Shown here piece after piece: positions 1 through 8,286 of a stretch of DNA of 11,147 nt (positions are counted from its first letter, which is position 1; every line of letters starts with the position of its first letter). Source of the DNA: an uncultured Actinomyces sp. (lineage in GTDB: Bacteria > Actinomycetota > Actinomycetes > Actinomycetales > Actinomycetaceae). The position numbers and the translations under genes were made by a program. The notes beneath the pieces were generated by a model. It was not told the origin of the DNA. It saw nothing but the letters and a program-made list of their open reading frames with translations, and did no database searches. Where the stretch lies: positions 1-11,147 of the forward strand of contig CALISI010000060.1 in assembly GCA_938041695.1 (NCBI GenBank), in the 5' to 3' direction.

Positions 1-100
1 AGTCGTAGCGGTTGGCGATCTCCTTGGCGGTCTGGTTGACGGCGTTGTCGACCTCCTGGCGGTCGAGCTTGGAGACAACGTCGAAGGAGGAGTCTGCCAT
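1..100 (-). CDS. yajQ: YajQ family nucleotide-binding protein, 5' part
   Basis: The reverse strand from an ATG at 100 reads about 33 residues beginning MADSSFDVVSKLDRQEVDNA and continuing with NQTAKEIANRYD before leaving the window. This is the well-conserved N-terminus of the YajQ/UPF0234 family (MADxSFDxVSKxDxQEVxNA), small proteins of about 160 residues reported to bind cyclic di-GMP or nucleotides. A purine-rich AAAGG lies just upstream of the ATG on that strand. The gene is divergent from the tRNA cluster, and the rest of it lies outside the window. The family assignment from the N-terminus is firm. The cellular role in this organism is not known. Confidence 0.88.
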   Translation of the reverse strand, partial: MADSSFDVVSKLDRQEVDNAVNQTAKEIANRYD

Positions 101-141
101 GGGTGCACCTTTCGTTGGAATTCCACCAATCGTCGTTCCGA

Positions 142-172
142 TTGGCGCTCGGAGCTATTTTAATGCTATTCT
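142..172 (+). promoter_or_regulatory. Possible promoter for tRNA-Tyr
   Basis: A TTGGCG at 142-147 lies 19 bases upstream of TATTCT at 167-172, which is preceded by TG at 164-165 to give an extended -10 (TGCTATTCT). Transcription would begin near 179, about 20 bases before the mature tRNA. The long spacer makes the -35 match weak. The extended -10 and the position are the main support. Confidence 0.4.
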
Positions 173-198
173 TTCACGGCACCGCGAGAGCGGCGCAT

Positions 199-283
199 GG
201 CAGGTTACCAAAGCGGCCAAATGGATCTGACTGTAAATCAGACGCTTCGTGCTTCGGGGGTTCGAATCCCTCACCTGCCACCA
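199..283 (+). tRNA. tRNA-Tyr (GTA)
   Basis: The acceptor arm GGCAGGT (199-205) pairs perfectly with ACCTGCC (273-279), followed by discriminator A280 and an encoded CCA (281-283). The anticodon stem TCTGA/TCAGA encloses a seven-base loop CTGTAAA, with the GTA anticodon at 233-235. A long variable arm follows, as expected of bacterial class II tRNA-Tyr, and the T arm has the GTTCGAAT loop sequence. It decodes UAU and UAC. It lies in a cluster with tRNA-Thr and tRNA-Met. Confidence 0.96.
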
Positions 284-334
284 CTCGCTGGTTCCAGTGA
301 GTAACGCCTGTGATGTCATTCTCAGGCTCCGGGA

Positions 335-364
335 TTGCTTCGGCGCTCGGAGATGCGATAGGCT
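335..364 (+). promoter_or_regulatory. Possible promoter for the tRNA-Thr/tRNA-Met/rpmG unit
   Basis: TTGCTT at 335-340 and TAGGCT at 359-364 are separated by 18 bases and would start transcription around 370, a few bases before tRNA-Thr at 375. The -10 fits the actinobacterial TAnnnT pattern, and the -35 is only partial. It could drive tRNA-Thr, tRNA-Met and rpmG as one transcript, since no terminator is visible between them. Confidence 0.35.
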
Positions 365-374
365 TTCCGGCGTT

Positions 375-447
375 GCCCCGATAGCTCAGTAGGCAGAGCG
401 TCTCCATGGTAAGGAGAAGGTCAAGGGTTCGATTCCCTTTCGGGGCT
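375..447 (+). tRNA. tRNA-Thr (GGT)
   Basis: The acceptor arm GCCCCGA (375-381) pairs with TCGGGGC (440-446), with discriminator T447. The anticodon stem TCTCC/GGAGA encloses ATGGTAA, with anticodon GGT at 408-410. The D arm GCTC/GAGC and a T loop TTCGATT are present. The bases after the discriminator are CCG, so the CCA end is not encoded and must be added after transcription, unlike in its two neighbours. Only 27 bases separate it from tRNA-Met, which suggests co-transcription. Confidence 0.95.
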
Positions 448-474
448 CCGGTTGCGGAGTCATCCGCTACCGGC

Positions 475-551
475 GGCGGGGTAGCTCAGCTGGTCAGAGC
501 GCACGACTCATAATCGTGAGGTCGCGGGTTCGAGCCCCGCCCCCGCTACCA
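475..551 (+). tRNA. tRNA-Met (CAT), elongator type
   Basis: The acceptor arm GGCGGGG (475-481) pairs with CCCCGCT (541-547), with a G-U pair at the terminal position. Discriminator A548 is followed by an encoded CCA (549-551). The anticodon stem CACGA/TCGTG encloses CTCATAA with a CAT anticodon. The three G-C pairs of an initiator anticodon stem and the 1-72 mismatch of initiator tRNA are absent, so elongator Met is the best call. A tRNA-Ile2 with lysidine-modified CAT is the alternative, but the location beside tRNA-Thr and rpmG matches the elongator Met gene of many Actinobacteria. Confidence 0.93.
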
Positions 552-605
552 ACTCTTTCATCCGACAGGTCGCACGAGCGACGAAACTAAGCGAGGGAAA
601 CAACC

Positions 606-776
606 GTGGCAAGCAAGTCCCAGGACGTTCGCCCCAAGATCACTCTGGCCTGCTCGGAGTGCAAGGAGCGCAACTACATCACCAAGAAGAACCGTCGTAA
701 CACGCCGGATCGTCTCGAGCTGGCAAAGTACTGCCCGCGCTGCCACAAGTCGACGGCGCACCGCGAGACCCGCTGA
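606..776 (+). CDS. rpmG: 50S ribosomal protein L33, zinc-ribbon type
   Basis: A GTG start at 606, seven bases after a GAGGGA ribosome-binding site (593-598), opens a 56-residue protein beginning with ASKSQDVRPKITLACSEC after the initiator. It is rich in Lys and Arg and ends KSTAHRETR. Two CxxC pairs (CSEC near residues 18-21 and CPRC near 44-47) form the zinc ribbon of the cysteine-containing L33 paralogue. The motif NYITKKNRRNTPDRLELAKYC is characteristic of the family. It follows tRNA-Thr and tRNA-Met without a terminator, the arrangement seen in many Actinobacteria, where secE and nusG normally follow nearby. Here the next genes are the nan locus instead. The protein sits on the large ribosomal subunit near the E site. 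Confidence 0.95.
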   Translation: MASKSQDVRPKITLACSECKERNYITKKNRRNTPDRLELAKYCPRCHKSTAHRETR

Positions 777-790
777 CGGCTTCCGTCTCA

Positions 791-824
791 AAGCCCCGAG
801 GAACCTGGTTCCCCGGGGTTCTTT
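791..824 (+). terminator. Intrinsic terminator after rpmG
   Basis: The bases at 792-804 and 808-820 form a GC-rich hairpin of about 12 pairs with one internal mismatch (A799/C813) and a three-base loop, followed by TTCTTT. It starts 15 bases after the rpmG stop and ends the tRNA/rpmG transcript. Confidence 0.75.
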
Positions 825-845
825 GTATGTGTGCTGGAACACCTA

Positions 846-861
846 TGTTATCCTGGGCCCA
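846..861 (+). promoter_or_regulatory. Extended -10 promoter, probable leaderless start of the sialidase gene
   Basis: TGTTATCCT at 846-854 is an extended -10 element. Exactly six bases separate it from the ATG at 861, so transcription would start on or beside the A of the start codon. The bases between are CTGGGCCC-like, with no Shine-Dalgarno. No good -35 is visible, since the region 823-831 still belongs to the tail of the rpmG terminator. A leaderless transcript is inferred. Confidence 0.5.
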
Positions 862-1877
862 TGGCTGAAACTCCGGCTCCGCGCTGCCTCGTCGCCCCGA
901 AGGGCGCGGGCGAGGCGCGCATCCCCGGCCTTGTGACGCTCAAGGACGGGCGTGTGACGCTGTTCTTTGACGAGCGTCCCGCCCCGGCCTCGGGCAAGGG
1001 GTCTGATTTTAATGGGCTGACGATGGCGTCGGACCTGCCCAACCCGAATCGCATCTGCTGGATGGAGCGTGCGGGCGACGGGCAGTGGAGCGAGCCGCTT
1101 CCGCTCTCCGCTGGCGGTCCGTCCGTTTCTTCGGATGCGTGCGTCGGCGTCGATGGCGGTGGCCTCATGCATCTGGCGTTCGCGTCGACGGATGGGCGCG
1201 TGGGCTACATGGATTCTCGTGCGGACGGTGAGCGCCTGCGCGCCTGGTGGGCCTGGGGGAGTGGCCCCGAGGACCTGTCCTATGTGGATATGACGGATGA
1301 GCTCTACGCGTTCACGGGGGCTGATGCGTTGTTTGCGACCTCGGGCGGTACCGTGGCGGTGGATGGAGCGGTCGCGCTGCCCTACGTCGTGCGGACGGGA
1401 GTTGAGACGCACGTGCGCGTCGTGTACGCGCGCGGAGGGCGGCTGGTTGGCGCTGCGCAGCCTCTTGTCGGCGAGGCGGGAGTGCTCCTCGACGAGACGA
1501 CGCTCGGCGTGTGGGACGGCCGCCTCGTCGCGAACTGTCGCATCCAGGGTTTTGAGGGCAGGGGTTCTGGTGCCCGCTCCCTCGCGTGGGGTGATGGGTG
1601 CACCTGGGAGGGCGCGTGCCTGTGGGAGCTGGATGATCCCGGCTGCAACGCGCGCATGATCGGGGATCTGTTCGTGCACCCCGGGCGGCGCGATGCTCGT
1701 GCGGGTGGCGAGATCCTGCGCCTGGCCCCGCCGTGGGAGGGTGAGGTGCGCGCCGAGGTGGTTTCCTCCTTGGGTGATGGCGCCTTCGGATACAGCGACG
1801 TGGCCGTCGTCGGGGACGAGGCCGTGGTGGTCTTCGAGCGTGACCGAGGCCTCTGGGAGGCGACGGTGTCCCTGTGA
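861..1877 (+). CDS. Exo-alpha-sialidase (GH33/BNR type), probably cytoplasmic
   Basis: This 338-residue protein has sialidase hallmarks. An RIP motif (R20-I21-P22) is followed by a hydrophobic strand and FFDERP, and SDFNGLTMASDLPNPN places the probable acid/base aspartate at D58. DETTL (E212) is followed 15 residues later by NCR (R227), and the C-terminus has GYSD (Y311, probable nucleophile) and VVFE. The Asp-box repeats are degraded: AWGDGCTW near 242-249 lacks the usual Ser and Asp. The family hydrolyses terminal alpha-linked sialic acid from glycans. There is no signal peptide, transmembrane helix or wall anchor, so the enzyme should stay in the cytoplasm. An in-frame GTG at 831 is a possible alternative start, but it also gives no signal peptide and has no ribosome-binding site. 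The gene converges on the regulator and is followed by a shared terminator. Family assignment is fairly sure. Linkage preference and natural substrate cannot be read from the sequence. Confidence 0.85.
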   Translation: MAETPAPRCLVAPKGAGEARIPGLVTLKDGRVTLFFDERPAPASGKGSDFNGLTMASDLPNPNRICWMERAGDGQWSEPLPLSAGGPSVSSDACVGVDGGGLMHLAFASTDGRVGYMDSRADGERLRAWWAWGSGPEDLSYVDMTDELYAFTGADALFATSGGTVAVDGAVALPYVVRTGVETHVRVVYARGGRLVGAAQPLVGEAGVLLDETTLGVWDGRLVANCRIQGFEGRGSGARSLAWGDGCTWEGACLWELDDPGCNARMIGDLFVHPGRRDARAGGEILRLAPPWEGEVRAEVVSSLGDGAFGYSDVAVVGDEAVVVFERDRGLWEATVSL

Positions 1878-1883
1878 GCGGAT

Positions 1884-1933
1884 ACAGAAAATCCCGGTGC
1901 GCGTGCCCCCACGACGCTCCGGGATTTTTCTGT
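1884..1933. terminator. Bidirectional terminator between sialidase and regulator
   Basis: ACAGAAAATCCCGG at 1884-1897 pairs with CCGGGATTTTTCTGT at 1919-1933 (14 pairs, one bulged base). The A-rich and T-rich flanks of the stem provide a T-tract on either strand. A small CGTG/CACG hairpin lies inside the loop. It fills the 61-base gap between two convergent genes and serves both. Confidence 0.8.
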
Positions 1934-1938
1934 GCGCT

Positions 1939-2703
1939 CTAGCGACCTTCGATGATCGACAGGAGCGGGGCGTAGTGTGCCTCGACGGCCGCGGTGTACG
2001 CCACCAGGTCGCCTGCTTCGCACGCCCGCAGGATGGCCGCGTGGGCCTCGGCGGTGACTTCCATTTCCTGGCGCGACGCTGCGGCCAGCGAAGGGGTGAC
2101 GCTCTGGTGGACCAGCCACATGGCGGCCACCAGCTGGTGCATGAGCTCGTTGTCCACGTAGGCCAGCAGGCCGGAGTGGAAGGCGATGTCCTGCTCCAGG
2201 TATGTCGAACCGGAGTGCGCGTACTGAGTCATCGCTTCGACGAGCTCCCACAGGTGTGGGTTCGTCGTGCCCTTCATTGCGCGCGTGAGGGGTACGGCGA
2301 TCCCGAGGTCGAGTGCTCGGCGCGTGTCGATGATCGCGTGCAGGGATTGAGCTCCGTTGATCTCATCCAGTGCGGCCCGCAGGACGAGGGTCTCGACGAG
2401 AGGCTGCATCGACATCTCGCCGACGTAGGATCCTGAACCCTGGCGAACTGTCACGATGTCCAGCGCTTGGAGGCGTCGGAGCGCTTCGCGTACGGACGAA
2501 CGCGAAACGCCAAGGTCGGCGCACAGTGTCGATTCGGTGGGGAGGCGGTCGCCAGGATGTAATCCATGTCGCAAAATATAGGACTTGATCGCATCCATCG
2601 TTACCGAGGATCTTGAGTCAATCGGTGCTGATACGCGTCGGTTCTGATCGGTTGTTGGTGGTGATTGGGGTGATATCGCTTGCACTAATTTGTCTGACAA
2701 CAT
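1939..2703 (-). CDS. GntR-family regulator, FadR subfamily (FCD domain), probable nan repressor
   Basis: The 254-residue protein carries an N-terminal winged helix (about residues 36-94) with the GntR hallmarks HPGDRLPTE, DLGVSRSSVREALRRLQ and VRQGSGSYV. A helical FCD ligand-binding domain follows (about 100-250). The FCD metal-binding set appears complete: D172, H176, H221 and H243. Such proteins usually repress adjacent genes until a pathway ligand binds, here perhaps a sialic acid or an amino-sugar phosphate. The start at 2703 was chosen because TATACT lies six bases upstream of this ATG, and because a longer frame reaching 2916 would run into the divergent transporter gene. The first 35 residues are a Ser/Pro/Thr-rich extension. 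An internal ATG near residue 36 is possible but would clip the winged-helix domain's first helix. The gene is divergent from the transporter operon with a shared control region. Its role as nan repressor is inferred from position. Confidence 0.88.
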   Translation of the reverse strand: MLSDKLVQAISPQSPPTTDQNRRVSAPIDSRSSVTMDAIKSYILRHGLHPGDRLPTESTLCADLGVSRSSVREALRRLQALDIVTVRQGSGSYVGEMSMQPLVETLVLRAALDEINGAQSLHAIIDTRRALDLGIAVPLTRAMKGTTNPHLWELVEAMTQYAHSGSTYLEQDIAFHSGLLAYVDNELMHQLVAAMWLVHQSVTPSLAAASRQEMEVTAEAHAAILRACEAGDLVAYTAAVEAHYAPLLSIIEGR

Positions 2704-2708
2704 AGAAT
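2680..2708 (+). promoter_or_regulatory. Promoter of the sialic-acid transporter operon
   Basis: TTGCAC (2680-2685) and TAGAAT (2703-2708) are separated by exactly 17 bases, a good sigma-70-type promoter. Transcription would start near 2715, leaving an untranslated leader of about 56 bases before the binding-protein start at 2771. The whole -35 element lies inside the first codons of the divergent regulator gene. Confidence 0.62.
2690..2700. promoter_or_regulatory. Probable GntR/FadR-type operator
   Basis: TTGTCTGACAA is a perfect 11-base palindrome (five-base arms around a central T). Its TnGTnnnACnA form is like the operators bound by FadR-subfamily GntR regulators. It lies in the spacer between the -35 and -10 of the plus-strand transporter promoter and covers codons 2-5 of the regulator, a few bases downstream of that gene's predicted transcription start. 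Bound protein would block both directions. No second copy was seen at the sialidase or kinase starts. Confidence 0.6.
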
Positions 2709-2709
2709 C

Positions 2710-2715
2710 AGTATA
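2710..2715 (-). promoter_or_regulatory. -10 element of the regulator gene, leaderless start
   Basis: On the minus strand TATACT occupies 2715-2710 and is followed by six bases (GATTCT) and then the ATG at 2703, so the predicted transcription start coincides with the start codon. No convincing -35 is visible 16-18 bases upstream. It lies directly next to the -10 of the divergent transporter promoter. Confidence 0.55.
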
Positions 2716-2770
2716 GCGAGCGGAACAAAAGAACCGCACGTCCCAATTCTCGAAGATGAGGAGCGAGAAC

Positions 2771-4342
2771 ATGCGAATGCGCAAACACTTCGCGACCGGC
2801 GCTGCACTGACCGCAGCTGCCGCCATGATCCTGACCGCGTGCGGCGGCGGATCCTCCACCACCACCTCGACCGACGGCGGCTCCAAGGGCTCCGACGGCC
2901 CGAAGGGTACGATCACCGCCGGTGTCGCCTACGAGACCACCGACTACGGCCCGATCACTACCTCGGCGCTCGGCATGGGTGCGAACTGGCAGGTCCTCGA
3001 AGGCCTGTACCGTTTCAACATGGCCGACTACTCCGTCAGCCCCGCACTGGCCGCCGGTGACCCGGAGAAGATCTCCGACACCGAATACGAGGTCAAGCTG
3101 CGCGACGGCGCGAAGTTCTCCGACGGTACCCCCGTGACCGCCGCCGACTTCGTGGCCTCCTACGAGCGCGCCACCTCCGAAAAGTCGATCTACCGTCAGT
3201 TCTTCACCTTCGTCGACTCCGTCGAAGCCAAGGACGACAACACCATCTCGATCAAGCTCAAGCACCCCTTCTCCAACCTGAAGGAGCGCTTCGTCAACGT
3301 CCGCGTTGTCCCCGCCTCGATGGACGAAGACTCGCTCAAGGCCAAGCCGATCGGCACGGGCCCCTACAAGTACGAGAACATCACGGCGACTGAGGTCACC
3401 GCTGTTCCCAACGAGAACTACACCGGCAACGAGCCCGCGAAGGTCGCCACCCTCAAGTGGCAGTCCCTCAAGGATGATTCCGCCCGTCTCGCCGCCGCCA
3501 TCGGTGGCACTGTCGACGTCATGGAAGCCGTTCCCGCCTCCGCGCAGGATCAGCTCAAGGGCGCCGGCTGGAACGTCGAGTCCAAGCCCGGCTACGGCAA
3601 CCCCTTCCTGATGTTCAACACCCAGAAGGCTCCCTTCGACAAGCCTGAGGTTCGCCGCGCGATCCTCAAGGCCATCGACAAGCAGAAGCTGATCAACTCC
3701 TCGCTCGAAGGCCAGGCCGTTGAGGCGACCTCCTTCCTGCCCGAGGCGAACCCCGCCTACAAGAAGCCCTCGACCGACCTGTCCTACGACAAGGACGCCG
3801 CCTCCAAGCTCCTGAGCGACGCTGGCGTCTCCGGCCTCGAGGTCAACCTGGTGACAACGGACCACCCGTGGGTTCTCTCCCTGGTTCCCCAGATCAAGTC
3901 CGATCTGGAGGCCCTGGGCCTGAAGGTCAACCACACGCAGATGGCGTCGTCTGACCTCTACGCCAACGTCACCGACGTTGACAACCCCACCTACGACATC
4001 GTCCTGGCCCCCGGCGACCCCTCGGTCTTCGGCACCGACCCCGGCATCATCATCTCCTGGTGGAACGGCGACAACGTCTGGACCAAGAAGCGTGACGGCT
4101 GGCAGACCTCGGACCCCGAGTCCTTCAACAAGCTGCAGTCCATCATGGACGAGGCTGTTCAGCTCGACGGTGACGCCGCTAAGGCCAAGTGGGGCGAGGC
4201 TCAGGATCTGCTCGCTGAGAAGACCGTGATCTTCCCGCTCGTGTTCCGCAACATGATCACTGGCTCCAACCCTGCCAAGGTGGAAGGATTCCAGGCGATC
4301 TCCTCCACCGGCCTGCAGCTGCTGGGTGTGAGCGCTAAGTAA
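2771..4342 (+). CDS. Sialic-acid ABC importer, lipoprotein solute-binding protein (SBP_bac_5)
   Basis: The 523-residue protein starts with a lipoprotein signal: MRMRKHF, a hydrophobic Ala-rich stretch, then the lipobox L21-T-A-C24 followed by Gly/Ser/Thr-rich linker. It should therefore be lipid-anchored on the outer face of the membrane. The mature part is a peptide/nickel-type (DppA/OppA, SBP_bac_5) binding protein with LRDGAKFSDGTPVTAADFV near residues 110-130. ATG 2771 is chosen because GAGGAG (2758-2763) lies seven bases upstream. An in-frame ATG at 2756 precedes that site and would add five residues. The gene is read first in the operon. Its codons are almost all C- or G-ending (TTC, AAG, GAC), pointing to high expression. 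The peptide-type fold does not prove the ligand. Sialic acid or a sialo-oligosaccharide is inferred from the neighbouring catabolic genes and from SiaE/SatA precedents. Confidence 0.9.
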   Translation: MRMRKHFATGAALTAAAAMILTACGGGSSTTTSTDGGSKGSDGPKGTITAGVAYETTDYGPITTSALGMGANWQVLEGLYRFNMADYSVSPALAAGDPEKISDTEYEVKLRDGAKFSDGTPVTAADFVASYERATSEKSIYRQFFTFVDSVEAKDDNTISIKLKHPFSNLKERFVNVRVVPASMDEDSLKAKPIGTGPYKYENITATEVTAVPNENYTGNEPAKVATLKWQSLKDDSARLAAAIGGTVDVMEAVPASAQDQLKGAGWNVESKPGYGNPFLMFNTQKAPFDKPEVRRAILKAIDKQKLINSSLEGQAVEATSFLPEANPAYKKPSTDLSYDKDAASKLLSDAGVSGLEVNLVTTDHPWVLSLVPQIKSDLEALGLKVNHTQMASSDLYANVTDVDNPTYDIVLAPGDPSVFGTDPGIIISWWNGDNVWTKKRDGWQTSDPESFNKLQSIMDEAVQLDGDAAKAKWGEAQDLLAEKTVIFPLVFRNMITGSNPAKVEGFQAISSTGLQLLGVSAK

Positions 4343-4426
4343 GTCCCCTCGGGACATCACAGAAAGGAGGGGTGGGACGCCCGCCCTGAGGCAGACGCCA
4401 CAGTCGGGCGCCACCCCTCCCTTTCT
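4343..4426 (+). promoter_or_regulatory. Stem-loop region between binding-protein and permease genes
   Basis: A short hairpin GTCCC/GGGAC (4343-4355) directly follows the stop codon. A large one then pairs 4361-4375 with 4411-4426 (15 pairs, one bulge), continued by CGCCCG (4378-4383) with CGGGCG (4405-4410). The right arm ends in CCCTTTCT, but no clean T-run follows, so it may be a partial terminator or a block to 3' degradation. Either would keep binding-protein mRNA in excess over the downstream transporter mRNA, as is common in ABC import operons. Confidence 0.6.
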
Positions 4427-4459
4427 ATTGCCAAAATCCGTTGAAATGGAGGTCTAGAA

Positions 4460-5413
4460 GTGAATAACCTTCTGCGACTCATCGGACGACGTTTGGTGGC
4501 ACTGCCGATCATGGTGGTCGGCGTATCCTTCCTCGTCTTCTTCATCATGTCGCTGTCTCCGATCGACCCGGCCTACTCGGCTCTGGGCGAGACCGCGACC
4601 CCCGAAGCTCTCGAAGAGTACCGTGTCCAGCACGGTCTCAACGACCCCTTCTTCGTTCAGTACGGTCACTACCTGTGGAACATGCTCCACGGTGACCTTG
4701 GTACCTATGGCGTTGGAACGTCCAACCACGTGACCGATCTGGTCGCTCAGGCTCTCCCGATCACCCTGCAGCTCACCTTCCTCGGCCTGTTCTTCGCCGT
4801 CATTATCTCCTTCCCGCTCGGCGTGCTCGCCGCCCTCTACCGCGACCGTTGGCCCGACCAGGTCATCCGCGTGTTCTCGGTGGTCGGCATCGGCACCCCG
4901 TCCTTCTGGCTGGCAGCGCTGCTAGTCCTGGGATTTGTCCAGAAGCTTCCGGTCTCGGGTCCGCTGCCCGCATTCAGCGAAGACCCGAGCGGTTGGTTCC
5001 TGCGGATGCTCCTTCCGGCTATCGCACTGGCGGTTCCCGTCATCGGTCAGATGACCCGAGTCGTGCGTACCTCAATGGTTGAGGAACTGGACCGCGACTA
5101 CGTCCGCACCGCTGTGGGTGCCGGTATCCCCAAGCGCATCGTCGTGGCCCGCAACGTGCTGCGTAACGCGCTCATCACGCCCGTCACCGTCCTCGGCCTG
5201 CGCATCGGCTACCTGATGGGTGGCGCGGTCGTCATCGAAATTATTTTCTCCATCGATGGAATGGGTAAGGCGGTTCTGCTCAAGGGCATCCAGGAGAACT
5301 GGGTGACCCTGGTGCAGGGTGGCGCGCTCGTCGTCGCGATCGCGTTCATCGTCGTCAACATCATCGTTGACATGCTCTACCTGCTCATCAATCCGCGTAT
5401 TAGGTCGGTGTGA
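4460..5413 (+). CDS. Sialic-acid ABC importer, permease (DppB/OppB type)
   Basis: This integral membrane protein of 317 residues starts at GTG 4460, seven bases after GGAGG (4448-4452). It has the DppB/OppB layout: a first membrane helix at about residues 10-32 (LVALPIMVVGVSFLVFFIM), an external loop with the family's EYRVQHGLNDPFFVQYGHYL sequence, then five more hydrophobic segments. The cytoplasmic EAA loop, ELDRDYVRTAVGAGIPKRIV (from residue 209), contacts the ATPases. The final helix is followed by DMLYLLINPRIR, the usual C-terminal end of this family. It would pair with the permease half of the downstream fusion protein to form the channel. The next gene begins three bases after its stop, so translation is probably coupled. 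Substrate assignment rests on context. Confidence 0.9.
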   Translation: MNNLLRLIGRRLVALPIMVVGVSFLVFFIMSLSPIDPAYSALGETATPEALEEYRVQHGLNDPFFVQYGHYLWNMLHGDLGTYGVGTSNHVTDLVAQALPITLQLTFLGLFFAVIISFPLGVLAALYRDRWPDQVIRVFSVVGIGTPSFWLAALLVLGFVQKLPVSGPLPAFSEDPSGWFLRMLLPAIALAVPVIGQMTRVVRTSMVEELDRDYVRTAVGAGIPKRIVVARNVLRNALITPVTVLGLRIGYLMGGAVVIEIIFSIDGMGKAVLLKGIQENWVTLVQGGALVVAIAFIVVNIIVDMLYLLINPRIRSV

Positions 5414-5416
5414 GGC

Positions 5417-7461
<2,045 letters not shown>

Positions 7462-7465
<4 letters not shown>

Positions 7466-8280
7466 GCGACAACACCCCGATCATCGAACTGAAGGACGTC
7501 GAGGTGACCTTCACCTCGCGTACCGGCTCCCTGTTCAAGCCCAACAAGGTCCACGCGGTGCGTGGCGTCAACATGCGCATCGAGCGCGGACAGACGCTCG
7601 GCATCGTCGGCGAGTCTGGCTGTGGCAAGTCCACGACCGCGAACGTCATGTGCGGCCTGCAGATGCCGTCGAAGGGCAAGGTGTTCTTCAATGGTAAGGA
7701 GGTCACGAAGCGCAGTGCCGCCGCCCGCCGGGAGATCGGACGCGTCGTCTCCGTGGTCTTCCAGGACCCCGCGACGGCCCTCAACCCCCGCATGCACGTC
7801 GCCGATCAGCTCGCTGACCCGCTGCGCGTGCACCACATTGGGGATGAGGCCTCGCGAGCCAAGCGTGTGCGCGAACTGATCTCGCTCGTCGGTCTGCCGT
7901 CGAGCGCCCTCGACGCGCTCCCCGGACAGCTCTCGGGCGGCCAGCGTCAGCGTGTGGCCATCGCCCGCGCCCTGTCCATCGGCCCCGACGCGATTATCGC
8001 CGACGAGCCCACCTCCGCGCTCGACGTGTCGGTGCGCGCTCAGATCCTGAACCTGCTCACGGATCTCAAGAGGGACTTGGGCCTGGCGATGGTTTTCATC
8101 TCGCACGACATCCAGACCGTGCGATACGTCTCTGACCGAATCGCCGTGATGAACGGCGGCAAGGTCGTCGAAGAAGGGCCGGCCGCGCAGCTGCTCGCCG
8201 ACCCGAAGGACCCCTACACCCGCAAGCTCCTGGGCGCCGCGCCCTCGCTCCTGCACCCCAACCTCGAAGGAGAGAAGTAA
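7462..8280 (+). CDS. Sialic-acid ABC importer, second ATPase (DppF/OppF type)
   Basis: The 272-residue ATPase has Walker A GESGCGKST (50-58), signature LSGGQ (157-161), Walker B with D181-E182 in IIADEPT, and the switch histidine H215 in SHDIQT. All are intact, so it should hydrolyse ATP. The insert after the first strand, TGSLFKPNKVHAVRGV, is typical of the OppF/DppF branch. It is shorter than most DppF proteins (about 320-330 residues) because the C-terminal tail is brief, ending soon after PYTRKLLGAAPSLLHP. The start ATG overlaps the upstream TGA and is preceded at seven bases by AGGAGG (7449-7454), so translation is tightly coupled. It probably forms a heterodimer with the ATPase half of the preceding fusion protein. 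Confidence 0.92.
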
Positions 8281-8286
8281 TTCATT

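Noticed and set aside
284..301. A seven-pair hairpin (CTCGCTG/CAGTGAG) just after tRNA-Tyr
   Set aside because: It includes a G-T pair and has no T-run after it, so it is too weak to call a terminator. It may only aid 3' processing.
843..1679. Minus-strand open frames opposite the sialidase gene
   Set aside because: The composition is Arg/His/Pro-rich without recognisable motifs, and the plus strand carries a clear sialidase with its own promoter and terminator.
2704..2916. Upstream extension of the regulator to a 325-residue protein
   Set aside because: It would run into the binding-protein gene on the other strand, its extra residues have no regulator-like features, and a good -10 sits right before the ATG at 2703.
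4363..4389. A perfect AAAGGAGG followed by a GTG, possibly a tiny reading frame
   Set aside because: The GTG is only one to two bases after the motif and the frame ends after five codons. The motif is better explained as one arm of the hairpin.
2708..4414. A 568-codon open frame on the minus strand opposite the binding-protein gene, and similar ones at 5072-7387 and 7447-9165
   Set aside because: They are mirror frames of GC-rich genes with C-ending codons. Their translations are Val/Gly/Asp/Arg-rich with no family motifs, while the plus strand carries complete, motif-rich proteins.
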